Notes under the pieces: model-generated
Told to the model about the DNA's origin: nothing
Seen by the model: the letters and a program-made list of their open reading frames with translations, nothing else
Database searches by the model: none
Made by a program: the position numbers and the translations under genes
Shown: positions 56,051 through 64,000 of the stretch, piece by piece
How positions within the stretch are numbered: the first letter of the stretch is position 1
Layout: each line of letters starts with the position of its first letter
NCBI GenBank assembly: GCA_017881265.1
Contig: JADGRA010000059.1
Location: 1-64,000, forward strand
Length of the DNA: 64,000 bases
DNA from: Myxococcaceae bacterium
GTDB taxonomy: Bacteria > Myxococcota > Myxococcia > Myxococcales > Myxococcaceae
Direction: 5' to 3'

Positions 56051-57808
56051 GTGCACCTGCACACCTCCTTGCCACTGCCCGCGGCGCTGGCCGACGCCGC
56101 CGCCGCACTGGACGCGCTCTTGCCCTCCCTCGACGCGGCCGCCGCCCAGCGGGCCCGTCGGCTGGGCGAGCGTCTCCGGCGCGACTTGCTGCCCCGCCTC
56201 GACGCCGAGGCCCCGCTGCTGCTGGCGGCCATTGCCGGCCCCAACAACGTCGGCAAGTCCACCCTCTTCAACGCCCTGGCCGGCGAGCGCCTCTCGCCCG
56301 CGCACCCGGAAGGGGGCCTCACCAAGCAGTGCCTGGCAGTGGCCCACCCGGAGACGGCTTCCGGGCCGGGGCAGCAGGCCCTCGCCCGCCGCTACAGCGT
56401 CGTCCCGGTGGCGGCCGGCGAGACGCCGCCGGTGGACGTGCCCGGCCCCGTCGGACGGCTGTACCTCGCCCAGCCCCGGCAGCTGGCAAAGGGCCTAGTC
56501 CTGCTCGACACGCCGGACCTGGACAGCGTCGTGGCCGACAACCGCGAACGCACGGAGGCCCTCCTCGTCACCGTCGACGTCCTCATCTTCGTCGTCTCGC
56601 GCCACACGTACCAGAATGCCGCCCTGGTGGCCTTCATCCGCGAGGCGGTGGCCCATGGCCGCCCCTGGCTGGTGCTGTACAACGAGGCCCCGGACGCCCG
56701 GCTCGCGGCTGCCCACCTGGACAAACTCACCCGGGACGTGGGCCAGCCGCCGCTGGCGCGCTTCTACAGCCCCCACGACGCCGCGGTGGAGGCGGGCACC
56801 GCCGCCTTGCGGCCACTGCCCCTCGACGGCGGGCCAGCGCTGTCGGCGCTTCTGTCGGACCCGGTGCGGGGCGCCGGCCTGCGCCAGCAGGCCCGGGCCG
56901 CCTCGCTGCAGCAGGCGCAGGCGGAACTGCGTGGCATGCGGGAGGCGGTGCTGGCCGCGGCGGCGGAGCCGGAACGGCTGCGGAGCCGGCTGCGGGATGC
57001 CCTCTTCTCCACCGGTTCCCAGGCCGCCCTGCACGCCGTCCCGGCGGACATTCTGGTGGAAGCCTTTCGGGAGGAACTGGACGCCAGAAGCCGCCTGCAC
57101 CGCTGGGTGCGCACGCCCTTCCGGGGCCTGGCCACGGTAGTGACGGCCCTCGGCCGGCGCATGCGACGTTCCTTCACCGGGGACGCCGGAGCCACCCAGC
57201 TGGACCCGGCCCACACGGTGGACGGCCTGCTGCGGGACGGACTGGGACGGCTGGTGGAGTCCCTGGCGCCGGAGCTGTCTGCCTGGAAAGGGGAGGTGGC
57301 CGGACGGCGCCTGCTGGAGGCCGCCCTGGGCGAGGAGATGCTGCGCGCCCTGCGCACCCCAGGGCCCCTGGTGGCGGACGACGCCCCGGCGGACCGCGAC
57401 GCCCTGAACACCTTCTGCCGCCAGCTGGTGCGCCAGGAATTGCCGGGCGGCCTCGCCGAGGGCGCCCTGCAGACGGTGGCCACCCTCGTCTATTCGGTGC
57501 CCGCCGGCGCGGCCGCCGTGGTGACGGTGGCCTTCGGCGGCATCGGCCAGGACGCCGCGGTGTGGGCCGGCACGCTGCTGTCCACGCCCCTCATGGAGCG
57601 CTTCGTCGACGCGCTGGGGACGGGCATCCGCCGCAACGTCTCGCTGGCCTGGGCCGAAGGGCACGGACGCACGTTGGCCCAGGCCCTGGAAGCGCGCTTC
57701 TTCCGGCCCCTCCTCTCTCACCTCGACGGGCAGGTGGCCGACGCGACGGAAAAGGCCGACCGCCTCGCCCGCGCGGCCGAGGCCATCGCAGCCGAAGGTG
57801 CGGCGTGA
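56051..57808 (+). CDS. Dynamin-like GTPase, first of a coupled pair
   Basis: 585 residues. P-loop GPNNVGKST (63-71), G3 DTPDLD (153-158), and a divergent G4 (YNEAPD). The long helical region after the G domain, with a hydrophobic stretch around 475-500 (SVPAGAAAVVTVAFGGI), fits a bacterial dynamin-like or YjdA/CrfC-like protein. GTG 56051 with GGGGA six bases upstream is preferred over GTG 56039. It is followed by the second GTPase with a GTGA overlap. Confidence 0.82.
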   Translation: MHLHTSLPLPAALADAAAALDALLPSLDAAAAQRARRLGERLRRDLLPRLDAEAPLLLAAIAGPNNVGKSTLFNALAGERLSPAHPEGGLTKQCLAVAHPETASGPGQQALARRYSVVPVAAGETPPVDVPGPVGRLYLAQPRQLAKGLVLLDTPDLDSVVADNRERTEALLVTVDVLIFVVSRHTYQNAALVAFIREAVAHGRPWLVLYNEAPDARLAAAHLDKLTRDVGQPPLARFYSPHDAAVEAGTAALRPLPLDGGPALSALLSDPVRGAGLRQQARAASLQQAQAELRGMREAVLAAAAEPERLRSRLRDALFSTGSQAALHAVPADILVEAFREELDARSRLHRWVRTPFRGLATVVTALGRRMRRSFTGDAGATQLDPAHTVDGLLRDGLGRLVESLAPELSAWKGEVAGRRLLEAALGEEMLRALRTPGPLVADDAPADRDALNTFCRQLVRQELPGGLAEGALQTVATLVYSVPAGAAAVVTVAFGGIGQDAAVWAGTLLSTPLMERFVDALGTGIRRNVSLAWAEGHGRTLAQALEARFFRPLLSHLDGQVADATEKADRLARAAEAIAAEGAA

Positions 57809-59529
57809 AACCAGAAAACGTCCCTTCGCTTCTGGAAACGGCCCTGGCCCTGCCCGGCCTGTCGGCCGAAGCCGAGGCCCTGCGTCCGTTGGCCCGGGAC
57901 GTGGCGCGCACGCGCGCGCTGGGGGCGCGCCCGCTGCGCGTCGCCCTGGTGGGCAGCACCGGGGCGGGCAAGTCCACCCTCCTCAACGCCCTGGCCGGGG
58001 CACCGCTGGCCGAGGAGGGCACCACCCGCCCCACCAGCCGCCAGGCGGTGGCCTACGCCCCCCATGGCGCGGACCTCGGCCGGCTGCAGCAGGTGGTGGG
58101 CCAGGTGGTGCGCTACACGCCGCAGGAGGGCGGACGGTGGACGGGCCAAGTCCTGGTGGACACGCCGGACTTGAATAGCGTCGCCGTGGAGAATCGCGAC
58201 CGGGCCCTGGACGTGCTGGCCGAGTGTGACGTGGCAGTGGTGGTGCTGCACCGGGGCAGCGTGGCCGAGGCCCGCCCCAACCAGGCGCTGCAGCCCTTCG
58301 CGCGCCGGCGTGCCCTCCTCCTCGTCCTCAACCACGCAGACCAGCTGGGCGCCCAAGCGCGCGCCACCCTCTCCGCCCAGGCCGCCCGGGTGGCGGTGGA
58401 GGCCCTGGGGGCAGCGACGCCGCCCCCCGTCTTCGTGGTGAGCGCCGCCCGGGCCCGCGGCGGCCAGCCAGGGGACGACTGGGAAGCCCTGGTGGCGGCG
58501 CTGCGCCGCTTCGCGGAGGAGGCGGTGGCGGCACAGGTGCGCGGCGACAACAGCGCCCGGGGCCTGGCCGAGCTGCAGCAGCGCGTCGCCCAGGGGCTGG
58601 ACGCCACCCGCGCCCTCGAAGCCACCGTCCAGGCGGCCCTCACCCAGGGCCTGGACACGGCCCGGCCGGCCCTGGCGCAGGATTTCGACGTGCGCCTTCA
58701 GGCCGCCGCCGCCCAGCTGCAGGCCGCGGTGCGCCGCGCGGCGGCGGCCCGCCTCTCCGGCCCGGCCGCCTGGGGCTTACGGCTGTCGGCCTGGAGTGGC
58801 GGCGGACTCCTCGGCGGCACGCTGCTCGCCCGCGCCAGCCTCCCGGCCGGCCTGCTGGTGGCCGCCACCGGGGCGGTGCTGGACTCCGTCCAGGCACGCA
58901 CCCGGGCCCGCGCCACGGCGGAACGCATGTCGGGCGGGGGCGAGCCACTGCTGGAAGCCGAGGCCCGGGCCGCCCTCACTCCCGCCCGCGCCGCGGCCCA
59001 GCGCCAGGGCGTCGAGCCGGCAGTGTTGGGGCTGCCGACGCCCGAGGCGTGGGCTGCCACGCTGGAACGCACCCGCGCCGCCGCGTGGCGGGACGTGGAG
59101 GGATTCGGGGTGGAACAGGCGGTGGCCCGGTGGTGGCGCTGGGCGCGCGTGCTTCTTGTCCCGGTGGTGCAGCTGCCGCTGCTGGTGCTGTTGGGGGACG
59201 TGGCCTTTCGCACGCTGCGGGCCTATCTCCTCGGGCCCCTGCTGGACGTCCGCTACTACGTGAATGCGGCCGCCCTGGCGCTGGTGTGGACGGCGGCCGG
59301 TACGCTGCTGGCGGGGCTTTCCCTCGCCGGCGTGGCCACCCGGGCGCGACGCCGGGGCGCCCAGCGCTTCGCCGAGGGCCTGGCCGCGGCGGAGGCCTCC
59401 CTGCAGGCGGAAGTGCACGGGGCCCTCGCCCTCCCCCTGGCCGCGGCGGAGACGCTGTTGGCCGAAGGCACCGCCGTGCAGGCGGGGGCCGTCAGCCAGC
59501 CCGCAGCAGGCGCCGTAGCCGCGCCGTGA
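57805..59529 (+). CDS. Dynamin-like GTPase with membrane helices, second of the pair
   Basis: 574 residues. P-loop GSTGAGKST (50-58), G3 DTPDLN (119-124) and G4 NHAD (176-179) form a complete G domain. Helical arms follow, with hydrophobic segments near 330-352, 448-468 and 480-505 (VLLVPVVQLPLLVLLGDV; NAAALALVWTAAGTLLAGL), so it is likely membrane-inserted. The layout resembles dynamin-like pairs such as IniA/IniC, LeoA-B-C or DynA/B. GTG 57805 overlaps the first GTPase's stop. Likely partners in membrane remodelling or stress protection. Confidence 0.84.
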   Translation: MKPENVPSLLETALALPGLSAEAEALRPLARDVARTRALGARPLRVALVGSTGAGKSTLLNALAGAPLAEEGTTRPTSRQAVAYAPHGADLGRLQQVVGQVVRYTPQEGGRWTGQVLVDTPDLNSVAVENRDRALDVLAECDVAVVVLHRGSVAEARPNQALQPFARRRALLLVLNHADQLGAQARATLSAQAARVAVEALGAATPPPVFVVSAARARGGQPGDDWEALVAALRRFAEEAVAAQVRGDNSARGLAELQQRVAQGLDATRALEATVQAALTQGLDTARPALAQDFDVRLQAAAAQLQAAVRRAAAARLSGPAAWGLRLSAWSGGGLLGGTLLARASLPAGLLVAATGAVLDSVQARTRARATAERMSGGGEPLLEAEARAALTPARAAAQRQGVEPAVLGLPTPEAWAATLERTRAAAWRDVEGFGVEQAVARWWRWARVLLVPVVQLPLLVLLGDVAFRTLRAYLLGPLLDVRYYVNAAALALVWTAAGTLLAGLSLAGVATRARRRGAQRFAEGLAAAEASLQAEVHGALALPLAAAETLLAEGTAVQAGAVSQPAAGAVAAP

Positions 59530-59734
59530 CGTCCGGCCGGCCCTGGTACAGGCGCGCCCCGTCCCACAGCGCCGGCGTCTGCGTGCCGCCATGGCTGGCC
59601 AGGGCCGCTTCTGCCTCGGGAAAGGCGACGTTGCGAAACTGCACCTGCGTCTCCAGCCCCTCCTCCAAGACGAAGGTGCGCAGCTGCGCCGAGTCCACCT
59701 CGGCAATGCGATGGAAGAGCTCGAGCTTCGCCAA
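59492..59734 (-). CDS. Glutaredoxin-fold small protein without CXXC
   Basis: 80 residues with the pattern of a glutaredoxin/GST N-terminal fold: a starting beta strand (LELFHRI), a helix, a strand (VQFRNVAF) and cis-Pro-type GTQTPALWDG. It lacks all catalytic cysteines, so it cannot be a classic disulphide reductase. TTG at 59734 is weakly supported. Its 3' end overlaps the convergent GTPase gene by 38 bases. It lies 57 bases downstream of atpC in the same direction. Confidence 0.65.
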   Translation of the reverse strand: MAKLELFHRIAEVDSAQLRTFVLEEGLETQVQFRNVAFPEAEAALASHGGTQTPALWDGARLYQGRPDVTARLRRLLRAG

Positions 59735-59791
59735 AGGAGGGCGGGCCGTCCTTGTTGCGTGCGCCTGGCGGGCCCCGGCGGGGGCCGTGCG

Positions 59792-60199
59792 TCAGCGCCG
59801 CTGGCGGGCGGTATACAGCCGGCTGCGCTCGCGCTGCACTGCCGCGGCGGCGGCCGGCAGGCCCGGGTCTCCCGGGCCGAGGGCCGCATAGCGCTGTTCT
59901 GCCTCCCGCAGCCGCGCGCTGGCCCCCTCGACGTCCAGCGAGGCGAGCGGCTCGGCATGGTCCGCCAGCACCCGCACCGTGTCCTCGGCCACCTCGAAGA
60001 AGCCCCCGGCGACGAACCAGGCTTCGGTTTGCGACGCCGTTCGCACCGTCAGCGGCCCGGCGGCCAGCACGCCGAGGAAGGCACTGTGGCCGGGCAGCAC
60101 CCCGTACAGGCCCTCGGAGGCCGGAGCCACCACCTCGTCGGCTGTCAGCTGCGCCACCCGCCGTTCCGGGGTGACGATTTCCACGTTGAGCTTTGCCAT
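59792..60199 (-). CDS. atpC: ATP synthase F1 epsilon subunit
   Basis: 135 residues. The beta-sandwich start VEIVTPERRV, GVLPGHSAFLGVL and the C-terminal helical part identify it. It couples the rotor stalk and inhibits ATPase activity. ATG 60199 follows a GAAGGAAGGG tract. Separated from atpD by an extra exported-protein gene, which is unusual. Confidence 0.93.
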   Translation of the reverse strand: MAKLNVEIVTPERRVAQLTADEVVAPASEGLYGVLPGHSAFLGVLAAGPLTVRTASQTEAWFVAGGFFEVAEDTVRVLADHAEPLASLDVEGASARLREAEQRYAALGPGDPGLPAAAAAVQRERSRLYTARQRR

Positions 60200-60216
60200 C
60201 GCCAGTGTCCCTTCCT

Positions 60217-60771
60217 TCAGAAGTCCAGCCGGAACTGCTTCGGCTCCACCGTCTCGAATTCCACCTGGTTGGCCTCGGTGATGCGAGGGCGGCGTCCGGG
60301 CACGCCCACCACGCCTTCCAGCCAGCTGAAGCGCGCGTCCAGGTCTCTCAGCTTGTCGAAGCGCCGGGCCATGAAGTCGTGCAGCGTGCGCTCGGTCAGC
60401 ACCCGGCCCTGCCGGTCGAATAGCGTCGCCACCACCGCGCGCACGTACGGCTCGCCGGGCGGCGGCGTCTGGGGCTTGGCGGCCTTCGGCTTCGGCCGCG
60501 GCGGAGGCATCCGGGGCAGCACCGTCAGCACCCAGAAGTGCTCGCCGTCGTTGCTGATGAAGAAGAGGTCATCCACCGCCCCCACGCACCGTTCGAGACT
60601 CCAGGCCGGGTCGGCGTCGCGCGTCGCCTCGACGCGGCAGTGTTCCGGCGCGCTCTCCACCAGCTGGATGCTCCACACCCCGTTGGAGGAGGCACGCGCG
60701 CTGCTCTGCCTGGGCGCCGCCACTACCAGCGCCGGCAGAGCGAGCAGCGGTGCCAGCGCGCGAATGTCCAA
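60217..60771 (-). CDS. Exported protein of unknown function between atpD and atpC
   Basis: 184 residues from TTG 60771, with GAAGGG nine bases upstream. Residues 1-18 are a signal peptide (IRALAPLLALPALVVAA). The mature part has two Cys (near 45 and 62) that may pair, an SNDGEHFWVLTVLP beta pattern and a Lys/Pro-rich linker. It starts 35 bases after atpD and ends 17 bases before atpC. No family recognised. Confidence 0.78.
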   Translation of the reverse strand: MDIRALAPLLALPALVVAAPRQSSARASSNGVWSIQLVESAPEHCRVEATRDADPAWSLERCVGAVDDLFFISNDGEHFWVLTVLPRMPPPRPKPKAAKPQTPPPGEPYVRAVVATLFDRQGRVLTERTLHDFMARRFDKLRDLDARFSWLEGVVGVPGRRPRITEANQVEFETVEPKQFRLDF

Positions 60772-60806
60772 GCGTCGAACCCTTCGGTGGTTTGGGGGCG
60801 GCGCCG

Positions 60807-62252
<1,446 letters not shown>

Positions 62253-62269
62253 CTAGGGCTTTCCTTTTG

Positions 62270-63160
62270 CTATTTCAGCGCCTCGGCGCCGGAGACGATC
62301 TCCATCAACTCCTTGGTGATCGCCGCCTGCCGGGTGCGGTTGTAGAGGAGAGACAGCCGGTCGATGGCGTCGTCGGCGTTGTTGGTGGCGCTGTCCATGG
62401 CCGCCATCCGGGCGGCGTGCTCGGAGGCCACCGACTCGAGCAGCCCGTGCCAGATGCGCAAGGACCAGACGTGGGGCAAGAGCTGCTCCAGCACCTGCTC
62501 CGCGCTCGGCTCGTACTCGAAGTCGGAGAGCATGCGCTTCTCTGGCTCCGGCGGCCGCTCGACGCTCTCCAGCACCAATTCCTGGAGCGGGAGGATGCGG
62601 GTGAACTCCACCCGCTGGCTGATGGCGGAAATGAAGGTGTTGAAGGAGACGTAGACCTCGTCCACCCGGCCGGAGAGAAACTCCTCCGAGACCTCGCGGG
62701 CGAGCTCCGCGGCGGCCTGGTAGTTGAGCTTTCCGAGCAGACCCTGGTGGTCCTTGCGGATGGTCACCCCGCGGCGCCGGAAGAACTCGAAGCCCTTGCG
62801 GCCCACGGTGGTGAGCTGGACGGACTCGTAGGACGAGCCCTTCTCGTAAAGAAAACGCGTGACGCGCCGCAGGACGTTGGAGTTGAAGGCGCCGGCCAAT
62901 CCTCGGTCCGAGGTGAAGACCAGCACTTCGGCCCGCTTCGGCTGGGCCCGCGGGGTGAGCAGTGCGTGGGTGACTTCACCGTGCCGGCGCGCGACGTCGC
63001 GAAGCACCTGCTCCAGCGCGGCGGAGTAGGGCCTGGTGGCCAGAAGCGCCTCCTGGGCCCGCCGCAGCTTGGCCGCAGAAACCATCTTCATCGCCTTGGT
63101 AATCTGCTGCGTGCTCTTGAAGGAGCGAACGCGCTTGCGGATGTCGCGGAGGCTGGCCAT
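62270..63160 (-). CDS. atpG: ATP synthase F1 gamma subunit
   Basis: 296 residues. Start signature RDIRKRVRSFKSTQQITKAMKMVSAAKLRRAQ and the C-terminal NRTRQAAITKELMEIVSGAEAL form the rotor coiled coil, with the SDRGLAGAFN motif between. ATG 63160. The expected upstream atpA and atpH are absent; the upstream neighbour is a divergent SanA-like gene, so the operon starts at atpG. Confidence 0.95.
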   Translation of the reverse strand: MASLRDIRKRVRSFKSTQQITKAMKMVSAAKLRRAQEALLATRPYSAALEQVLRDVARRHGEVTHALLTPRAQPKRAEVLVFTSDRGLAGAFNSNVLRRVTRFLYEKGSSYESVQLTTVGRKGFEFFRRRGVTIRKDHQGLLGKLNYQAAAELAREVSEEFLSGRVDEVYVSFNTFISAISQRVEFTRILPLQELVLESVERPPEPEKRMLSDFEYEPSAEQVLEQLLPHVWSLRIWHGLLESVASEHAARMAAMDSATNNADDAIDRLSLLYNRTRQAAITKELMEIVSGAEALK

Positions 63161-63304
63161 CTGAGGGAAGGGATGCCCCGAGCGGAATCCCCCGCCAGGG
63201 CGGCGCACCCTATGTCGCAGCCCGGGCGAAAAATCAACGTCGGTGATCTCAGCCAAGACTGCTGGCTGCTGATAGGTGGGTTCTCCCCTCCGCCCCCCTC
63301 GCCC

Positions 63305-63928
63305 ATGGCCCGCCTCTCACTCCGACGCATGAGCCTTCTCGCCCTGGCCCTGGCCCTGGCTGCCTTCGTGCTGCCGTCGGTCTTCATCGACCTGCGCTAC
63401 GCGCCGGCCATCGTCTCGCTCGCGAACGCTCCCCCCGCCCCGGTGGGGGTGGTGTTTGGCGCGGGCCTCGCACCGGGTGGCGAGGCCTCACCCTTGCTCG
63501 CGGAGCGCCTGGACACGGCGCTCTCGCTGTGGCGCGCCGGAAAGGTGCAGCGGCTGCTCCTCACTGGAAACTCAGGCGCGCACCACGACGAGATTCGCGC
63601 CATGCGGCACTACCTCTTGGTGGCCGGGATGCCGGAGGAAGCGCTGTTGGGAGACCTGGAGGGGACGTCCACCTTCGACAGCTGCTGGCGCGCCCGAAGT
63701 GTTTTCGGCGTGGAGGACGCGTTGCTCATCACCCAGCGCTTCCACCTGCCGCGGGCGCTCTTCCTGGCCGCCCATGCCGGCATCCACGCCCACGGCGTGG
63801 CCGCAGGGGGACGTCCGCACTGGACGTCGCTCGCGGTGTGGCGGGAGTTTCTCGCGCGACCCCTGGCGGTGCTGGATGTGCTCACCCACGCCCCGCCCGA
63901 GCCACCGCAGGAGTCACGTCCGAGCTGA
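63305..63928 (+). CDS. SanA/YdcF-type (DUF218) membrane protein
   Basis: 207 residues. One N-terminal transmembrane helix (SLLALALALAAFVLPSVF) anchors a DUF218 domain with VVFGAGL, LLLTGNSG, the DSCWRARSVF segment and a TQRFHLPRALFLA motif. SanA/ElyC relatives affect envelope integrity or vancomycin sensitivity. ATG 63305. Divergent from atpG, with 144 bases between them. Confidence 0.88.
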   Translation: MARLSLRRMSLLALALALAAFVLPSVFIDLRYAPAIVSLANAPPAPVGVVFGAGLAPGGEASPLLAERLDTALSLWRAGKVQRLLLTGNSGAHHDEIRAMRHYLLVAGMPEEALLGDLEGTSTFDSCWRARSVFGVEDALLITQRFHLPRALFLAAHAGIHAHGVAAGGRPHWTSLAVWREFLARPLAVLDVLTHAPPEPPQESRPS

Positions 63929-63933
63929 GCTCG

Positions 63934-63998
63934 AAAAAAAAGACGCAGCCGCCCGCTTCTCCTCCCCAAAGGAAAGGAAGGAGAGCGGCAGCTGCGCC
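63934..63998 (-). terminator. Strong intrinsic terminator for a gene beyond the right edge
   Basis: Eight A residues at 63934-63941 (a T-run on the minus strand) lie next to a long imperfect hairpin. CGCAGC (63944-63949) pairs perfectly with GCTGCG (63991-63996), and inside this the pyrimidine-rich GCCCGCTTCTCCT arm pairs with AGGAGAGCGGC with a few bulges. The loop is around CCAAAGGA. Orientation (hairpin then T-run) is leftward. Confidence 0.75.
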
Positions 63999-64000
63999 TC

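Noticed and set aside
55681-59529. A 1282-codon open frame ending in the second GTPase
   Set aside because: Only its last part (from GTG 57805) is real; the first two thirds lie out of frame with the first GTPase and read as Pro/Arg/Gly-rich shadow sequence.

Overview
The window is very GC-rich, densely coding DNA with frequent GTG/TTG starts and four-base start/stop overlaps. Its gene content points to a myxobacterium (Myxococcota). The main clues are an mcp-cheW-cheY-cheA-cheC operon matching the Dif exopolysaccharide/social-motility system, an MglA-family GTPase, a DnaK/GrpE pair without DnaJ, and an ExbB-ExbD-ExbD cluster of the kind used by gliding motors. I see no tRNA, rRNA, CRISPR array, insertion sequence or phage. 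Everything below is read from the sequence and family knowledge; no database search was run.

Layout. 1-1.4 kb: MATE exporter (+). 1.5-15.5 kb: one long minus-strand run. In transcription order it holds an MglA-like GTPase, a PocR-type histidine kinase, ThiL, a sugar-nucleotide epimerase, the chemosensory operon (MCP, CheW, CheY, CheA, CheC), LarB, LarC, a histone-tail-like small protein, GrpE and DnaK. 15.7-18.2 kb (+): GNAT acetyltransferase and a LytS/LytR two-component pair, followed by about 350 bp of non-coding DNA with a protein-kinase relic. 18.5-23.8 kb: a small exported protein (+), then HrcA, a site-2-type metalloprotease, a zinc-ribbon membrane protein and a DinG-like helicase as one minus operon. 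24-27.5 kb (+): glutamine synthetase, cytochrome P450 and a small membrane protein. 27.5-33 kb (-): a KirBac channel, a TANGO2/NRDE protein, a PAS protein, an ECF sigma/anti-sigma/exported-protein operon, HemF and a DUF3467 protein. 33-38 kb: hydrolase, glycerol kinase and pterin dehydratase (+), then an amidase and a decayed fragment.

38.3-42.4 kb (-): the succinylase lysine/diaminopimelate genes dapD and dapE, interleaved with two paralogous ChrR-like cupin proteins and a haloalkane-dehalogenase-like hydrolase. 42.5-47.4 kb: a GT2 glycosyltransferase, MreB, an esterase, a DUF2804 protein, an EcsC-family protein and a lipoprotein. 47.4-53 kb: glutamine-dependent NAD synthetase, a stand-alone LON domain, a YqaA membrane protein, a TM2-like protein and the ExbB/ExbD/ExbD cluster. 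53.2-59.5 kb: a stand-alone MshEN (c-di-GMP-type) protein, a GAF-PAS-PAS protein with a HisKA domain but no ATPase domain, and diverging from it two translationally coupled dynamin-like GTPases. 59.5-63.2 kb (-): a partial ATP synthase operon, atpG-atpD-X-atpC, with an exported protein inserted between beta and epsilon. The window ends with a SanA/YdcF-type protein and a terminator belonging to a gene beyond the right edge.

Themes. The left third looks like a signalling/surface-motility module: GTPase, kinases, chemosensory array and Hsp70 pair. The right third holds envelope energy and membrane-remodelling functions: the Exb motor, dynamin-like pair and ATP synthase. The best candidates for something undescribed are the coupled GTPase pair facing the ATPase-less sensor protein, and the cupin genes inserted in the dap operon. 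The best correction to automatic gene calling is the CTG start of thiL.
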